10,272 nt of DNA from Sinorhizobium sp. (GCA_031178305.1 JAPSJG010000099.1:1-10272); one strand, 5' to 3'. Positions 1-6,980 are shown, counted from the first letter of the stretch. Made by a program: numbers and translations. The notes: generated by a model not told the origin, from the letters alone.

Positions 1-259
1 CGCAGGTGTTCGCTCTTCCGTGGTTGGTCGCAATCGGGACCTGTTCCTACCCCTCTATCTCTTACACCTCCCAGCGAAGTTCGTTTTTGGCCACTTTTCT
101 GGGCAGCTAATGGGCCATGTCTGGTTCCTCGTCGTTGTGGTGTTCCCGATAGCAGTCGGCCTTTCGCTGCTTGTCCAGACCTATGTCGAGCGGCCAGCTC
201 AATCATGGGTCAAAAGATGGGCAATGGGCGCAAGGTCGGTCCGTCGAACAGCTCTTTAA
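1..259 (+). CDS. Acyltransferase 3 family membrane protein, C-terminal fragment
   Basis: The reading frame is open from base 2 to the TAA at 257-259; the 5' part lies outside the window, so the GTG at 20 is internal and not a start. About 85 residues are visible. They contain a hydrophobic segment with the LYLLH signature, seen near the C-terminus of many acyltransferase-3 (OafA/ExoZ-like) proteins. A second strongly hydrophobic helix follows (HVWFLVVVVFPIAVGLSLL), and then a YVERPAQ sequence, the usual end of this family just after the last membrane helix. Family members transfer acetyl or similar groups onto surface sugars from the cytoplasmic side of the inner membrane. Its position next to nucleotide-sugar and glycosyltransferase genes fits a role in O-acylation of the same glycan, but that is inference. 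The catalytic N-terminal His region is not visible. The family call rests on a short tail only. Confidence 0.72.
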   Translation, partial: AGVRSSVVGRNRDLFLPLYLLHLPAKFVFGHFSGQLMGHVWFLVVVVFPIAVGLSLLVQTYVERPAQSWVKRWAMGARSVRRTAL

Positions 260-282
260 GATCGGGCGGGGACGCTGTCGTC

Positions 283-298
283 GGTGCATTGGTGCATT
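283..298. repeat. Tandem 8-bp repeat
   Basis: GGTGCATT occurs twice with no spacer (283-290 and 291-298). It lies 24 bases after the acyltransferase stop. No function is evident; it could be a small regulatory site or chance. Confidence 0.5.
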
Positions 299-371
299 GA
301 ACCGCCTCGTGAACAGTGGCAGGCAGCCTGTCGCGATCAGTAAGCTCCAGTGATGGCAAGCCAATCGCGCT

Positions 372-392
372 GCGAATGCGGGCGCATTTCGC
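372..392. terminator. Imperfect stem-loop, possible terminator or operator
   Basis: GCGAATGC (372-379) can pair with GCATTTCGC (384-392), giving 8 bp with one bulged T and a 4-base loop. On the plus strand it is followed by only TTTC, so it is a weak candidate for an intrinsic terminator of the acyltransferase gene, about 110 bases after its stop. An operator for the downstream promoter is the alternative. Confidence 0.3.
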
Positions 393-452
393 TTTCATCG
401 TGATCGCCTCAGGAGAATCATTTCCTCCCGGTAATACAAAGTGAAGGCGCGC

Positions 453-470
453 CGCAGGTGAACCCCTGCG
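453..470. repeat. GC-rich inverted repeat upstream of uxs1
   Basis: CGCAGG (453-458) and CCTGCG (465-470) form a perfect 6-bp stem around the loop TGAACC. No T-run follows, so it is not a typical terminator. Ending 52 bases before the uxs1 start codon, it sits where a regulator binding site could be, but no known operator is recognised. Confidence 0.35.
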
Positions 471-490
471 CCACCGGCCTTCTGTCCTTA

Positions 491-517
491 TTGCTGCCCG
501 GATTGGCCTAGTATGAT
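491..517 (+). promoter_or_regulatory. Possible promoter placed for a leaderless uxs1 mRNA
   Basis: TATGAT at 512-517 matches the -10 consensus at 5 of 6 positions. Its end is 5 bases before the ATG at 523, so transcription would begin at or within a base or two of the start codon. The only -35-like sequence in reach is TTGCTG at 491-496, with a short 15-base spacer. No Shine-Dalgarno sequence precedes the ATG, which agrees with a leaderless message but does not prove it. Confidence 0.3.
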
Positions 518-522
518 CAGCC

Positions 523-1497
523 ATGCAACAGGCGAAGCGGATTCTAGTCACGGGCGGCGCGGGTTTCCTCGGGTCGTTCCTGTGCGAACGACTTTTACAG
601 GAAAAACATGAGGTTATATGCGTAGATAATTTTTTTACGGGACGTAGAAGCAACGTCTCCCATTTGCTTGATGACACGTCTTTCGAAATCGTCCGCCACG
701 ATATTACGTTTCCCCTCTACATAGAGGTAGACGAGATTTACAACCTCGCTTGTCCGGCAAGTCCGGTTCATTACCAGTTCGACCCGGTACAGACGACCAA
801 AACCAGCGTCCACGGCGCGATCAACATGCTGGGCCTTGCCAAGCGGGTCCGCGCAAAGATCCTCCAGGCCTCCACGTCCGAGATCTATGGCGACCCCGAG
901 ATTCACCCACAGAAGGAGGAGTATTGGGGCAGGGTGAACCCGATAGGGCCGCGTTCCTGCTACGACGAAGGCAAGCGCTGCGCCGAAACCCTGTTCTTCG
1001 ACTACTGGCGCCAGCACCGGCTTCGGATCAAGGTGGCGCGTATCTTCAACACATATGGTCCGAGGATGCGCCCCGACGACGGGCGCGTCATTTCCAACTT
1101 CATCGTGCAGGCGCTGCGGAACAAGCCGATAACGGTTTATGGCGACGGCCGGCAGACACGCTCGTTCTGCTATGTCGAGGATCTCATCGACGGCCTGGTT
1201 CGCCTGATGCAAACGAAGCACGAAGTCACAGGCCCGATCAATCTCGGCAATCCAGCCGAGTTTACGATGCTGGAACTCGCCAATCTCGTCATCGAACTGA
1301 CCGCGAGCCGGTCGAAGATAGAATTCCTGCCCCTGCCGGCCGACGATCCCAGGCAGCGGCAGCCGGACATCGGGCTTGCCGTGCGCGAACTCGCCTGGAA
1401 GCCGACGGTCCAGTTGCGGGAGGGGCTTGCCAGGACGATTGTCTATTTCGAAGACCTGCTTTCGTCGGGTGCTTCGCAGTCCGTCGCCTCTGAATGA
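523..1497 (+). CDS. uxs1: UDP-glucuronate decarboxylase (UDP-xylose synthase)
   Basis: Cytoplasmic SDR-superfamily enzyme that uses bound NAD+ to oxidise and decarboxylate UDP-glucuronate and then reduce the intermediate to UDP-xylose. The 324 residues match the usual length of the soluble bacterial form. Visible motifs are the nucleotide-binding GGAGFLG (residues 11-17), the family-specific ACPASP (76-81), the TSE catalytic segment (118-120), and GPRSCYDEGKR (142-152) with the catalytic Tyr147 and Lys151. RIFNTYGPRM (173-182) is also strongly UXS-like. The ATG at 523 is chosen because an in-frame TGA lies 9 bases upstream and the Rossmann fold begins immediately; no ribosome binding site is seen. 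It overlaps the next gene by four bases (ATGA), so the two are co-translated. S. meliloti has the same enzyme pair (uxs1-uxe). The first 70 or so codons are markedly AT-richer than the rest. The UXS family call is firm; dTDP-glucose 4,6-dehydratase is much less likely. Confidence 0.93.
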   Translation: MQQAKRILVTGGAGFLGSFLCERLLQEKHEVICVDNFFTGRRSNVSHLLDDTSFEIVRHDITFPLYIEVDEIYNLACPASPVHYQFDPVQTTKTSVHGAINMLGLAKRVRAKILQASTSEIYGDPEIHPQKEEYWGRVNPIGPRSCYDEGKRCAETLFFDYWRQHRLRIKVARIFNTYGPRMRPDDGRVISNFIVQALRNKPITVYGDGRQTRSFCYVEDLIDGLVRLMQTKHEVTGPINLGNPAEFTMLELANLVIELTASRSKIEFLPLPADDPRQRQPDIGLAVRELAWKPTVQLREGLARTIVYFEDLLSSGASQSVASE

Positions 1498-2468
1498 AGA
1501 CCGTCCTCGTCACAGGCGGAGCGGGCTATATCGGATCGCATTGCTGCAAGGCTTTCGCTGAGGCCGGCTGGTCGGTCGTCACCTATGACAATCTCTCCCG
1601 AGGCTGGCGCGACGCAGTCAAATGGGGACCGACTGTCGAGGGCGACATTGCAGACGCCGCGACAGTTGCCGCGGCACTGCGCCAATACCGCCCGGATGTG
1701 GTGGCTCATTTCGCCGCCTACGCCTATGTCGGCGAATCCGTCGAGCACCCTGAACTCTATTATCGAAACAACAGCTTCGGCACATTGGTGCTGCTCGAGG
1801 AAATGTTGAAGGCTGGCGTCGATAGGCTGATCTTTTCGAGCACCTGTGCTTCCTACGGCGTTCCGATGCGAACCCCGATCGACGAGGAGCATCCGCAGTC
1901 TCCGATCAATCCTTATGGATGGTCGAAGTTCATGATCGAACGGATGGTGGAGGATTTTTCGCGTGCCCACGGCCTCAATGCGGTGATGCTGCGATATTTC
2001 AATGCCGCAGGCTGCGATCCCGACGGTGGGATCGGCGAACGGCATGAGCCGGAGACGCATGTCGTTCCGCTTGCCATAGAGGCGGCGATCAAGCCCGGCC
2101 GGGTTTTCACCGTAAACGGCACCGATTTCGACACGCGAGACGGAACGGCCGTTCGCGACTACATCCACGTTACCGATTTGGCTCATGCCCATGTCCTTGC
2201 GGGCGAAAAGCTCCTGCGGGAGCGGGGCGTGCATGTCTACAATCTCGGTACCGGCGTCGGAACGACGGTGAAGGAACTGGTGGAGGCCGTCAGCCGGGTT
2301 TCCGGGTGTAGGCTTCCCGTTGTCTACGGTCCTCGCAGGCCCGGCGACCCCCCGGCGCTCGTCGCGGCTGCGGCCAAGGCGAAACGGGACCTCGGATGGG
2401 TGCCCGAGCAGTCCGGCATAGACAGGATCATAGAGACGGCGCTCGCCTGGTATCGTAGCCGGATGTGA
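1494..2468 (+). CDS. uxe: UDP-xylose 4-epimerase / GalE-like UDP-sugar 4-epimerase
   Basis: NAD-dependent GalE-family epimerase, 324 residues. Motifs are GGAGYIG (8-14), the SSTCASYG segment (115-122) carrying the Ser/Thr of the catalytic triad, YGWSK with Tyr141 and Lys145, the LRYFNAAG stretch (166-173), RDYIHVTDLA (221-230) and the C-terminal RRPGDPPALV (281-290). All are diagnostic of GalE/ExoB-type 4-epimerases. Sequence alone cannot separate UDP-glucose/UDP-galactose from UDP-xylose/UDP-arabinose activity. Direct coupling to the UDP-xylose synthase (ATGA overlap at 1494-1497, no separate ribosome binding site) points to making UDP-arabinose. The S. meliloti homologue in the same position is reported to act on both pairs. 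At the position aligned with the E. coli GalE gatekeeper Tyr299 there appears to be Leu289, which suggests a roomier sugar pocket. The gene ends 3 bases before the stop codon of the opposing operon. Confidence 0.85.
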   Translation: MKTVLVTGGAGYIGSHCCKAFAEAGWSVVTYDNLSRGWRDAVKWGPTVEGDIADAATVAAALRQYRPDVVAHFAAYAYVGESVEHPELYYRNNSFGTLVLLEEMLKAGVDRLIFSSTCASYGVPMRTPIDEEHPQSPINPYGWSKFMIERMVEDFSRAHGLNAVMLRYFNAAGCDPDGGIGERHEPETHVVPLAIEAAIKPGRVFTVNGTDFDTRDGTAVRDYIHVTDLAHAHVLAGEKLLRERGVHVYNLGTGVGTTVKELVEAVSRVSGCRLPVVYGPRRPGDPPALVAAAAKAKRDLGWVPEQSGIDRIIETALAWYRSRM

Positions 2469-2471
2469 CCT

Positions 2472-3713
2472 TCACTTGCGGGCCGTTGTCTGGCGGGTGG
2501 TCAAAAAATCGTCGAGAGCGGCGCCGACCGCTTCGAGCGAAAATTTTTCCGTCACTCGCTTTCGTGCCGCCACACCGAGGCGTGTACGAAGACCCGTGTC
2601 GTGCTTCAGTTTAGCCAAGGCGTGCGCGATTTCCTCAGGCCGCTCCTGCCCGACTATCAGGCCGCCGGAGGCTTCGCCATCGGCCAGAATGTCCGGCAAA
2701 CCTTGCGCATCCGTAGCGACGACGGGAAGGGCGCAGGCCATCGCCTCCAATGGCGCGACCGGCATCCCTTCGACGCGGGACGCCGTGACGTAGGCGTCCG
2801 CGGCCGAAAGCCAGCGGCGAATCAGCGGCCGATCCGTGGTGTAGCCTGAAAGCCACCGCAAATTCGACAGGCCGCTTTCGCGAAGCAGCTTTGCGAAGGT
2901 CTCGCTGTCCTGGCCCGAACCGACGATCACCAATTGAGAAGCCGGATCGTTGGCAAAGCGCGCCCAGGCTTTCACGAGGACGTCGAGCCCCTTGCGGCGG
3001 ATGTCGATGCGCCCGTGATTGACGGCAATAAAGCAATCCTGCGGCAGGCCGAGGCTCAAGCGGGCTTCCCTTCGATCCATCGCCCGCCATTCCCCGGTAT
3101 CCAGCGGGTTCGGGATATTGGCGATCTCCAGCGCGATCCGCGGATAGGTTTTGGCGAGACGGTCGCGCTCCGCGGAGGAGGCCACGACCAGGCCGCGGCA
3201 AGCGCGCAGGGACATCTGTCTGGCGGCTGCCTCGACCCAGGAAAGCGTGCGGTCCCCGCCCTGGAAGGTGGCATAGAGGGGGAGACCCATGCGGCGCGCC
3301 AGCCAGGCAAGCGCATCGAAGCGGGTATATTCATATTCCTGGACAAGCAGCACGTCGCAGCGGCAGCGGGTGAGGATCTCGCGAAAGGCCGCAAGCGGCG
3401 TCGCGGCCCAGCGCCGCAGGCTGTAGACGGCGGGAGAATGGCCTTGCCGGGGCCGCCTTCCCGGTGCGACCCAGATCGGCGTGCCTGTGCCGGCATGCTC
3501 GTAACGCTCGATCCGTCCCACCTGTTCGGAAGCGCAGACGATGATCGGCCGATGGCCGGCCGACTTCAGCGCGGCGGCATAGCCGAACAGCCAGCCTCCG
3601 GTCATTCGTTCGGCGAAATCCCCAAGTTCGAGCCCGATCGGCTCGAGAAATTCCTCGATCACGTCGCCCCAGGGAAAAAGGGCGATCACGCGGGACGGCT
3701 GGCCACCAGTCAT
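2472..3713 (-). CDS. GT4-family (group 1) glycosyltransferase
   Basis: Retaining GT-B glycosyltransferase, 413 residues, a normal length. The N-terminal acceptor domain includes FAERMTGGWLFGYAAAL (33-49), the position of the usual glycine-rich loop. The C-terminal donor domain begins near NHGRIDIRRKGLD (232-244), followed by LVIVGSGQD (261-269) and the hallmark E-x7-E motif, EGMPVAPLE at 315-323, which contacts the nucleotide-sugar. It would act at the cytoplasmic face of the inner membrane and add one sugar to a growing glycan. Donor and acceptor are unknown. It is the last gene of the minus-strand run: its ATG overlaps the methyltransferase stop in an ATGA (3710-3713) and no good Shine-Dalgarno sequence is seen, so translation probably depends on coupling. 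Its stop faces the epimerase stop across 3 bases. Family call is firm; specificity cannot be inferred. Confidence 0.9.
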   Translation of the reverse strand: MTGGQPSRVIALFPWGDVIEEFLEPIGLELGDFAERMTGGWLFGYAAALKSAGHRPIIVCASEQVGRIERYEHAGTGTPIWVAPGRRPRQGHSPAVYSLRRWAATPLAAFREILTRCRCDVLLVQEYEYTRFDALAWLARRMGLPLYATFQGGDRTLSWVEAAARQMSLRACRGLVVASSAERDRLAKTYPRIALEIANIPNPLDTGEWRAMDRREARLSLGLPQDCFIAVNHGRIDIRRKGLDVLVKAWARFANDPASQLVIVGSGQDSETFAKLLRESGLSNLRWLSGYTTDRPLIRRWLSAADAYVTASRVEGMPVAPLEAMACALPVVATDAQGLPDILADGEASGGLIVGQERPEEIAHALAKLKHDTGLRTRLGVAARKRVTEKFSLEAVGAALDDFLTTRQTTARK

Positions 3714-4450
3714 TTGCGCCAGGCAAAGGCCGTTTCGGTGCCGCGCGTCGAGGGCTGGTGCAGCAGGTAGCCAACGACCGTTACAGGAGCCGCCAGCGCG
3801 TAAAGAACCTTGCGGCGGCGGCGTCCGAGACGGGAGAACGCAACATCATGGAAGAACGCCGTGACCGGGTTGATGAACGTTGCGCGCCGTTCCGGCTGCC
3901 TGTCGAAAAGCGCGGCGAGTTCCGGGTCCCGATACCCCCGCCTGACATGCCCCCATTCGCGCATCAGTTCGCTCTCGTGCGGGCAATGGCGCTTCATGAT
4001 GCGAAAGTAAGGATAGTGCCAATTGGCCTCCGGGGTGGAGACGAGGATATGCCCGCCTGGCCGCACCACCCGCAACGCCTCGAGCGCGGCGCGGCGATCG
4101 TCTTCGATATGCTCCAGCACGTCGAACAGGGTGACGATGTCGAAACTGTCGTCGGCGAAAGGTAGCGAACAGGCATTGCCGCAAATGAAGGTCGATTTCG
4201 CCCACGGGGGCTGATGCTCGCCGAGCTCGGGGTCGATGTCGAGCGTAATGATCTCCGCTTCCGGATAGAGGATGCTGGCGAGGCCGCTGCGACCGCCGCC
4301 GATTTCCAGCACCCGTCCCGGTCCCTCCGTCTCGGCCGGAGCGACGCGGTGGATTGCGCGCATCTTCTCGCGATAGAACAGGCCGTCGGTCAGGCCGTTC
4401 GGGTACGGATTCCTGGACAGGAACTGGCCAAGCGGTGCCTTGCTGATCAT
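3710..4450 (-). CDS. SAM-dependent methyltransferase, class I (Methyltransf_11-like)
   Basis: Predicted 246 residues. The SAM-binding core is clear: VLEIGGGRSGL (47-57, motif I), LDIDP (70-74, acidic residue for the ribose), LPFADDSFDIVTLFDVLEHIED (96-117, typical of the UbiE/type-11 group) and VVRPGGHILVSTP (128-140). A hydrophobic stretch near 215-230 after several Arg/Lys may tether it to the membrane. The start at 4450 is preferred over the longer frame reaching 4546. A perfect AAGGAG lies 7 bases upstream, the ATG overlaps the upstream stop as ATGA, and the extra 32 codons would lie wholly inside the preceding gene. In a glycosyltransferase operon it most likely O-methylates a sugar or caps the chain end, but the acceptor is not shown by the sequence. 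A lipid or quinone methyltransferase is less likely in this context. Confidence 0.87.
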   Translation of the reverse strand: MISKAPLGQFLSRNPYPNGLTDGLFYREKMRAIHRVAPAETEGPGRVLEIGGGRSGLASILYPEAEIITLDIDPELGEHQPPWAKSTFICGNACSLPFADDSFDIVTLFDVLEHIEDDRRAALEALRVVRPGGHILVSTPEANWHYPYFRIMKRHCPHESELMREWGHVRRGYRDPELAALFDRQPERRATFINPVTAFFHDVAFSRLGRRRRKVLYALAAPVTVVGYLLHQPSTRGTETAFAWRK

Positions 4451-5757
4451 CGCGCCACTCCTTCGGCAACGGGAGGTGGAATGAGCATCGGGGTCCGCCG
4501 CTTTCTCCAGCCGAAGCGCAGGAGAAACTGCAGCCCGGCCAGCCATCCCTGCACTTCCGTGGCCAAGATGCCAAGCCTGCCTGGTGGACCCTCGAAAAGC
4601 GCTTTGACGAAGGTCGTCAGGAAGTAGACCGGCAATTGCTTGCAGATGCGCACGATATTTCCGCGGTCGCCGAAATTGTCGTACTGCGCCACAAGGGCAG
4701 CGACGTGACCCTTCATGTAAGCTCTTATCTGCCGCCTGAGCCCTGGCCAGTCGCTTCGATGGTGGTGGAAGACGACAGCTCGGGGTTCATAGAGGCACGC
4801 CCCGCCGGTCGCCAGCAGCCGGTACCAAAGCTCAGAATCTTCGGAACATCCGGCTGCCCCTGCGCCGAGGCGCTCATCGAACAGGCCAATCCGCTCGAAC
4901 AAGGATCGCCGAAAGGCCATGTTGGCCCCGGCGCCGATCTTCCACACATGCGCCCCGCTCGGCCGCGTTTCTTCAAAGAAACGCCTCTCGAAGGTGAGCG
5001 GTACGAAGGTGGTGCCGAAGCCGCCCATGGCGAACTGGAAGCAGCATTGCGCAGCCGTGTCGAGGCGCGCCGGCAGCACAAGACCCGTCAGCGCCTCGAC
5101 ATTCCGATCCGCAAAGGCGCGTGCGATCTCGGCAGTCCAACTCGGATGAAGCTCCACATCGTCATCGGTGAAGGCGACAATTTCCCCGCGGGCAGCCTTG
5201 ATCCCTGCATTTCGGGCGACGCTCAAGCCCGCACGCGGCTCGTGGACATAGCGTACGTCGGGGAACTGCCCGCACACGGCCTTGGCGTTGCCGTCGCGGG
5301 AATTGTCGACGACGACGACTTCCCCCGGAGCGCTGCGCTGCCCCGCCACGCTGAAAAGGCAGTCGGCCAGCGCCGGGCCCCGGTCGCGGGTGCAGATCAC
5401 CACCGAAATGTCCTGCGCCGAAGCGGAAGACACGGTTGCGAACTCTTCGAGGCTGTCGACCAGATTTTCCGCTTCGAGCGCAGCCGCAAGCGAGAGCGCG
5501 GGCTTTGGCCACCCTTCATAAGTGGCCCGCAGCGGTGCGCCGAGCCTGATGCTGCGCGCTTCCAGTTGCTCGGCCGCATATTCGGCGGCGAGCTGGCGCA
5601 ACTGCGGAGTCCCATAGGGCAGTTCGTCATGCAAGGATGCGCGCATTCCAAGCGGCAGGTCTTTCCACCAGAAGATGGACAATGCCCGCCCGCCCCGGGT
5701 GTCTCCATCGGCGGCAGCGAGATCGATATGCCTCACGTCGAAACCCGCTGCCGTCAT
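4447..5757 (-). CDS. Family 2 glycosyltransferase with N-terminal extension (paralogue A)
   Basis: Inverting GT-A glycosyltransferase of 436 residues. The catalytic domain starts late, at ISVVICTRDR (117-126). It has the UDP-binding Asp in VVVDNS (148-153), GLSVARNAG (177-185), the metal-binding DDD (198-200), and SEDSELWYR (305-313) with Glu306-Asp307 as likely catalytic base region. An HHHR motif follows (331-334). A C-terminal hydrophobic region (about 374-416) could associate with the membrane. The first 115 residues are not part of the GT-A fold and resemble the N-terminal domain of the next gene upstream. The ATG at 5757 has GGGAG 8 bases before it and overlaps the upstream stop as ATGA. 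Paralogue B (5754-6977) shares the blocks GLVLPxRxDTxAQ and GAGxNMAF, so the two arose by duplication and probably add successive or related sugars. Donor sugar unknown; a UDP-pentose is possible from the neighbouring genes. Confidence 0.9.
   Translation of the reverse strand: MTAAGFDVRHIDLAAADGDTRGGRALSIFWWKDLPLGMRASLHDELPYGTPQLRQLAAEYAAEQLEARSIRLGAPLRATYEGWPKPALSLAAALEAENLVDSLEEFATVSSASAQDISVVICTRDRGPALADCLFSVAGQRSAPGEVVVVDNSRDGNAKAVCGQFPDVRYVHEPRAGLSVARNAGIKAARGEIVAFTDDDVELHPSWTAEIARAFADRNVEALTGLVLPARLDTAAQCCFQFAMGGFGTTFVPLTFERRFFEETRPSGAHVWKIGAGANMAFRRSLFERIGLFDERLGAGAAGCSEDSELWYRLLATGGACLYEPRAVVFHHHRSDWPGLRRQIRAYMKGHVAALVAQYDNFGDRGNIVRICKQLPVYFLTTFVKALFEGPPGRLGILATEVQGWLAGLQFLLRFGWRKRRTPMLIPPPVAEGVAR
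4458..4463 (-). promoter_or_regulatory. Ribosome binding site that fixes the methyltransferase start
   Basis: The minus strand reads AAGGAG followed by a 7-base spacer and the ATG at 4450. It lies inside the end of the upstream glycosyltransferase gene and supports the shorter methyltransferase model. Confidence 0.75.
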
Positions 5758-6977
5758 GGATTGCGCTCCCGGATCGCCTGGATGCGGGCACGCGAGCGGT
5801 CATATTCGCCCACGAGACCGTAGATTCCGCCACAGAGCTCCGCCAGGCCGAAACGCATTTCGTCACCGCGAAGCCGGCTTGCGGCGCGGGCGAGCGCCTT
5901 GAACTGGTCGAAGAACCACCAACGGACCATCGCCCGATGCCGCGCGCGCATTTCATCGTCGGTGCGGTAGCTTTTGACGAGGAAGGCCATCATGCCGAGG
6001 CCCCAGGTCCAGTATTGCCGCCTAAGCTGCGGAATCGTCTCGCGATGTTCGTGATAGACCGCATATTCCGGCTCGTAGATCATGGGCCGGCCCGAACGCA
6101 GCACGCGATAGAAAATGTCGAGATCGCCGCCTCCGGGTAGCGGCGCTCCCGTATCGAGCGCTTCGTCGAAACCGCCGAGTTCGATCAGCAGAGCACGGTC
6201 GAAGGCCATGTTGCAGCCGGCGCCGAGAACACCGGAGCCGACGGGGTGCAGTGGATTCTCGAAACGGGCATTGTGGAACTCTCTTCTGGCAAAGCCGCGG
6301 CCGAACCCTCCCCGCCGCTCGAAAAGGATCTGCGCCTCGGTGTCGAGGCGAAACGGCAGCACCAGGCCCGTGAAGCCGCCGGCGCCGGGATTGTCGCCGC
6401 ACGCTTTGGCTAGGCCTTCAAGCCAATTGCGGTCGACCACGACATCGTCGTCCAGATAGGCGATGATGTCGGCTTTCGCCGCATGAAGGGCCGCGTTGCG
6501 GGCAAAATCGAGCCCCGCCTTCGGTTCGAAAACATAGCGGACATCCCTGAAGCCTGCGACCGCGTCGCGCGTGGTGGCATCGACCGAGGCGTTGTCGACG
6601 ACGATGATTTCGACGGAGCGGAAGGTTGGTTCCGTCCGAACCCGATCGAGCGAGCCAAGCAACCGGGAAAGGCGCTGCGCGCGGTCCTTCGTGCAGATCG
6701 CGATGCTGAGGCTCGGCAGCACCGCCTCCTTCACCGGCTGGCGCTTCCGCAGTTCCTCTTCCAGCTTTGCAACGAGGATGCGCCTGGCGAAGCGCTCGTC
6801 GGCAAGGGAATTCAGCCTTTCGACCGTCACCGCCGATCCGGCAGGCAGTTCGATCATTTCGAACCCAATGAGCCGACCCCGCCAGCGGGCGACGACGCCG
6901 ACGCCATTCTGCTGAGGGGAGAGACTGATCGTCGCCAAGGGTTCCGACAGCTCGATCTCAACGAGCTTGTAGCTCAT
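5754..6977 (-). CDS. Family 2 glycosyltransferase with N-terminal extension (paralogue B)
   Basis: GT-A glycosyltransferase of 407 residues. The catalytic domain begins at SIAICTKDR (91-99), with VVDNAS (126-131), GLDFARNAA (155-163), LDDDVV (175-180) carrying the DXD metal site, and GGDLDIFYR (283-291) where paralogue A has SEDSELWYR. An HEHR motif (309-312) corresponds to HHHR of paralogue A. The first 85 residues form a separate domain rich in predicted beta-strand (VGVVARWRGRLIGFEMIEL, 26-44) followed by a charged helix (about 52-80). The start is supported by GGGAG 7 bases upstream. Only 3 bases separate it from the ABC-exporter stop, and its own stop overlaps the next start. It should work on the cytoplasmic side of the inner membrane; the sugar it transfers is unknown. 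The Asp in place of the usual Glu-Asp pair is worth noting, since GT2 enzymes tolerate some variation there. Confidence 0.9.
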   Translation of the reverse strand: MSYKLVEIELSEPLATISLSPQQNGVGVVARWRGRLIGFEMIELPAGSAVTVERLNSLADERFARRILVAKLEEELRKRQPVKEAVLPSLSIAICTKDRAQRLSRLLGSLDRVRTEPTFRSVEIIVVDNASVDATTRDAVAGFRDVRYVFEPKAGLDFARNAALHAAKADIIAYLDDDVVVDRNWLEGLAKACGDNPGAGGFTGLVLPFRLDTEAQILFERRGGFGRGFARREFHNARFENPLHPVGSGVLGAGCNMAFDRALLIELGGFDEALDTGAPLPGGGDLDIFYRVLRSGRPMIYEPEYAVYHEHRETIPQLRRQYWTWGLGMMAFLVKSYRTDDEMRARHRAMVRWWFFDQFKALARAASRLRGDEMRFGLAELCGGIYGLVGEYDRSRARIQAIRERNP

Positions 6978-6980
6978 CGC

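Larger units (their letters stand above)
260..522. other. Intergenic region upstream of uxs1
   Basis: There are 263 bases between the acyltransferase stop and the uxs1 start. I see no credible gene: the antisense frame across it is a composition shadow. It holds a tandem 8-base repeat (GGTGCATT twice, 283-298), an imperfect hairpin at 372-392, a perfect 6-bp hairpin at 453-470, and a TATGAT hexamer at 512-517. The promoter of the uxs1-uxe pair is expected here. Confidence 0.6.

Noticed and set aside
595..1221. 208-codon open frame on the minus strand within uxs1
   Set aside because: The plus-strand frame carries all UXS motifs; this is its complement and has no recognisable features.
2934..3770. 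278-codon open frame on the plus strand
   Set aside because: Antisense to the GT4 gene, whose E-x7-E and GT-B motifs are intact; no domain in the shadow product.
4451..4546. Longer methyltransferase model with 32 extra N-terminal residues
   Set aside because: The extension lies wholly inside the preceding gene, has no homology-like features, and the internal ATG has a perfect AAGGAG and ATGA coupling.
4636..5823. 395-codon open frame on the plus strand
   Set aside because: It is fully antisense to the two GT2 paralogues, which carry clear catalytic motifs. Its product has no domain or motif I recognise. Long antisense frames are expected in GC-rich genes.
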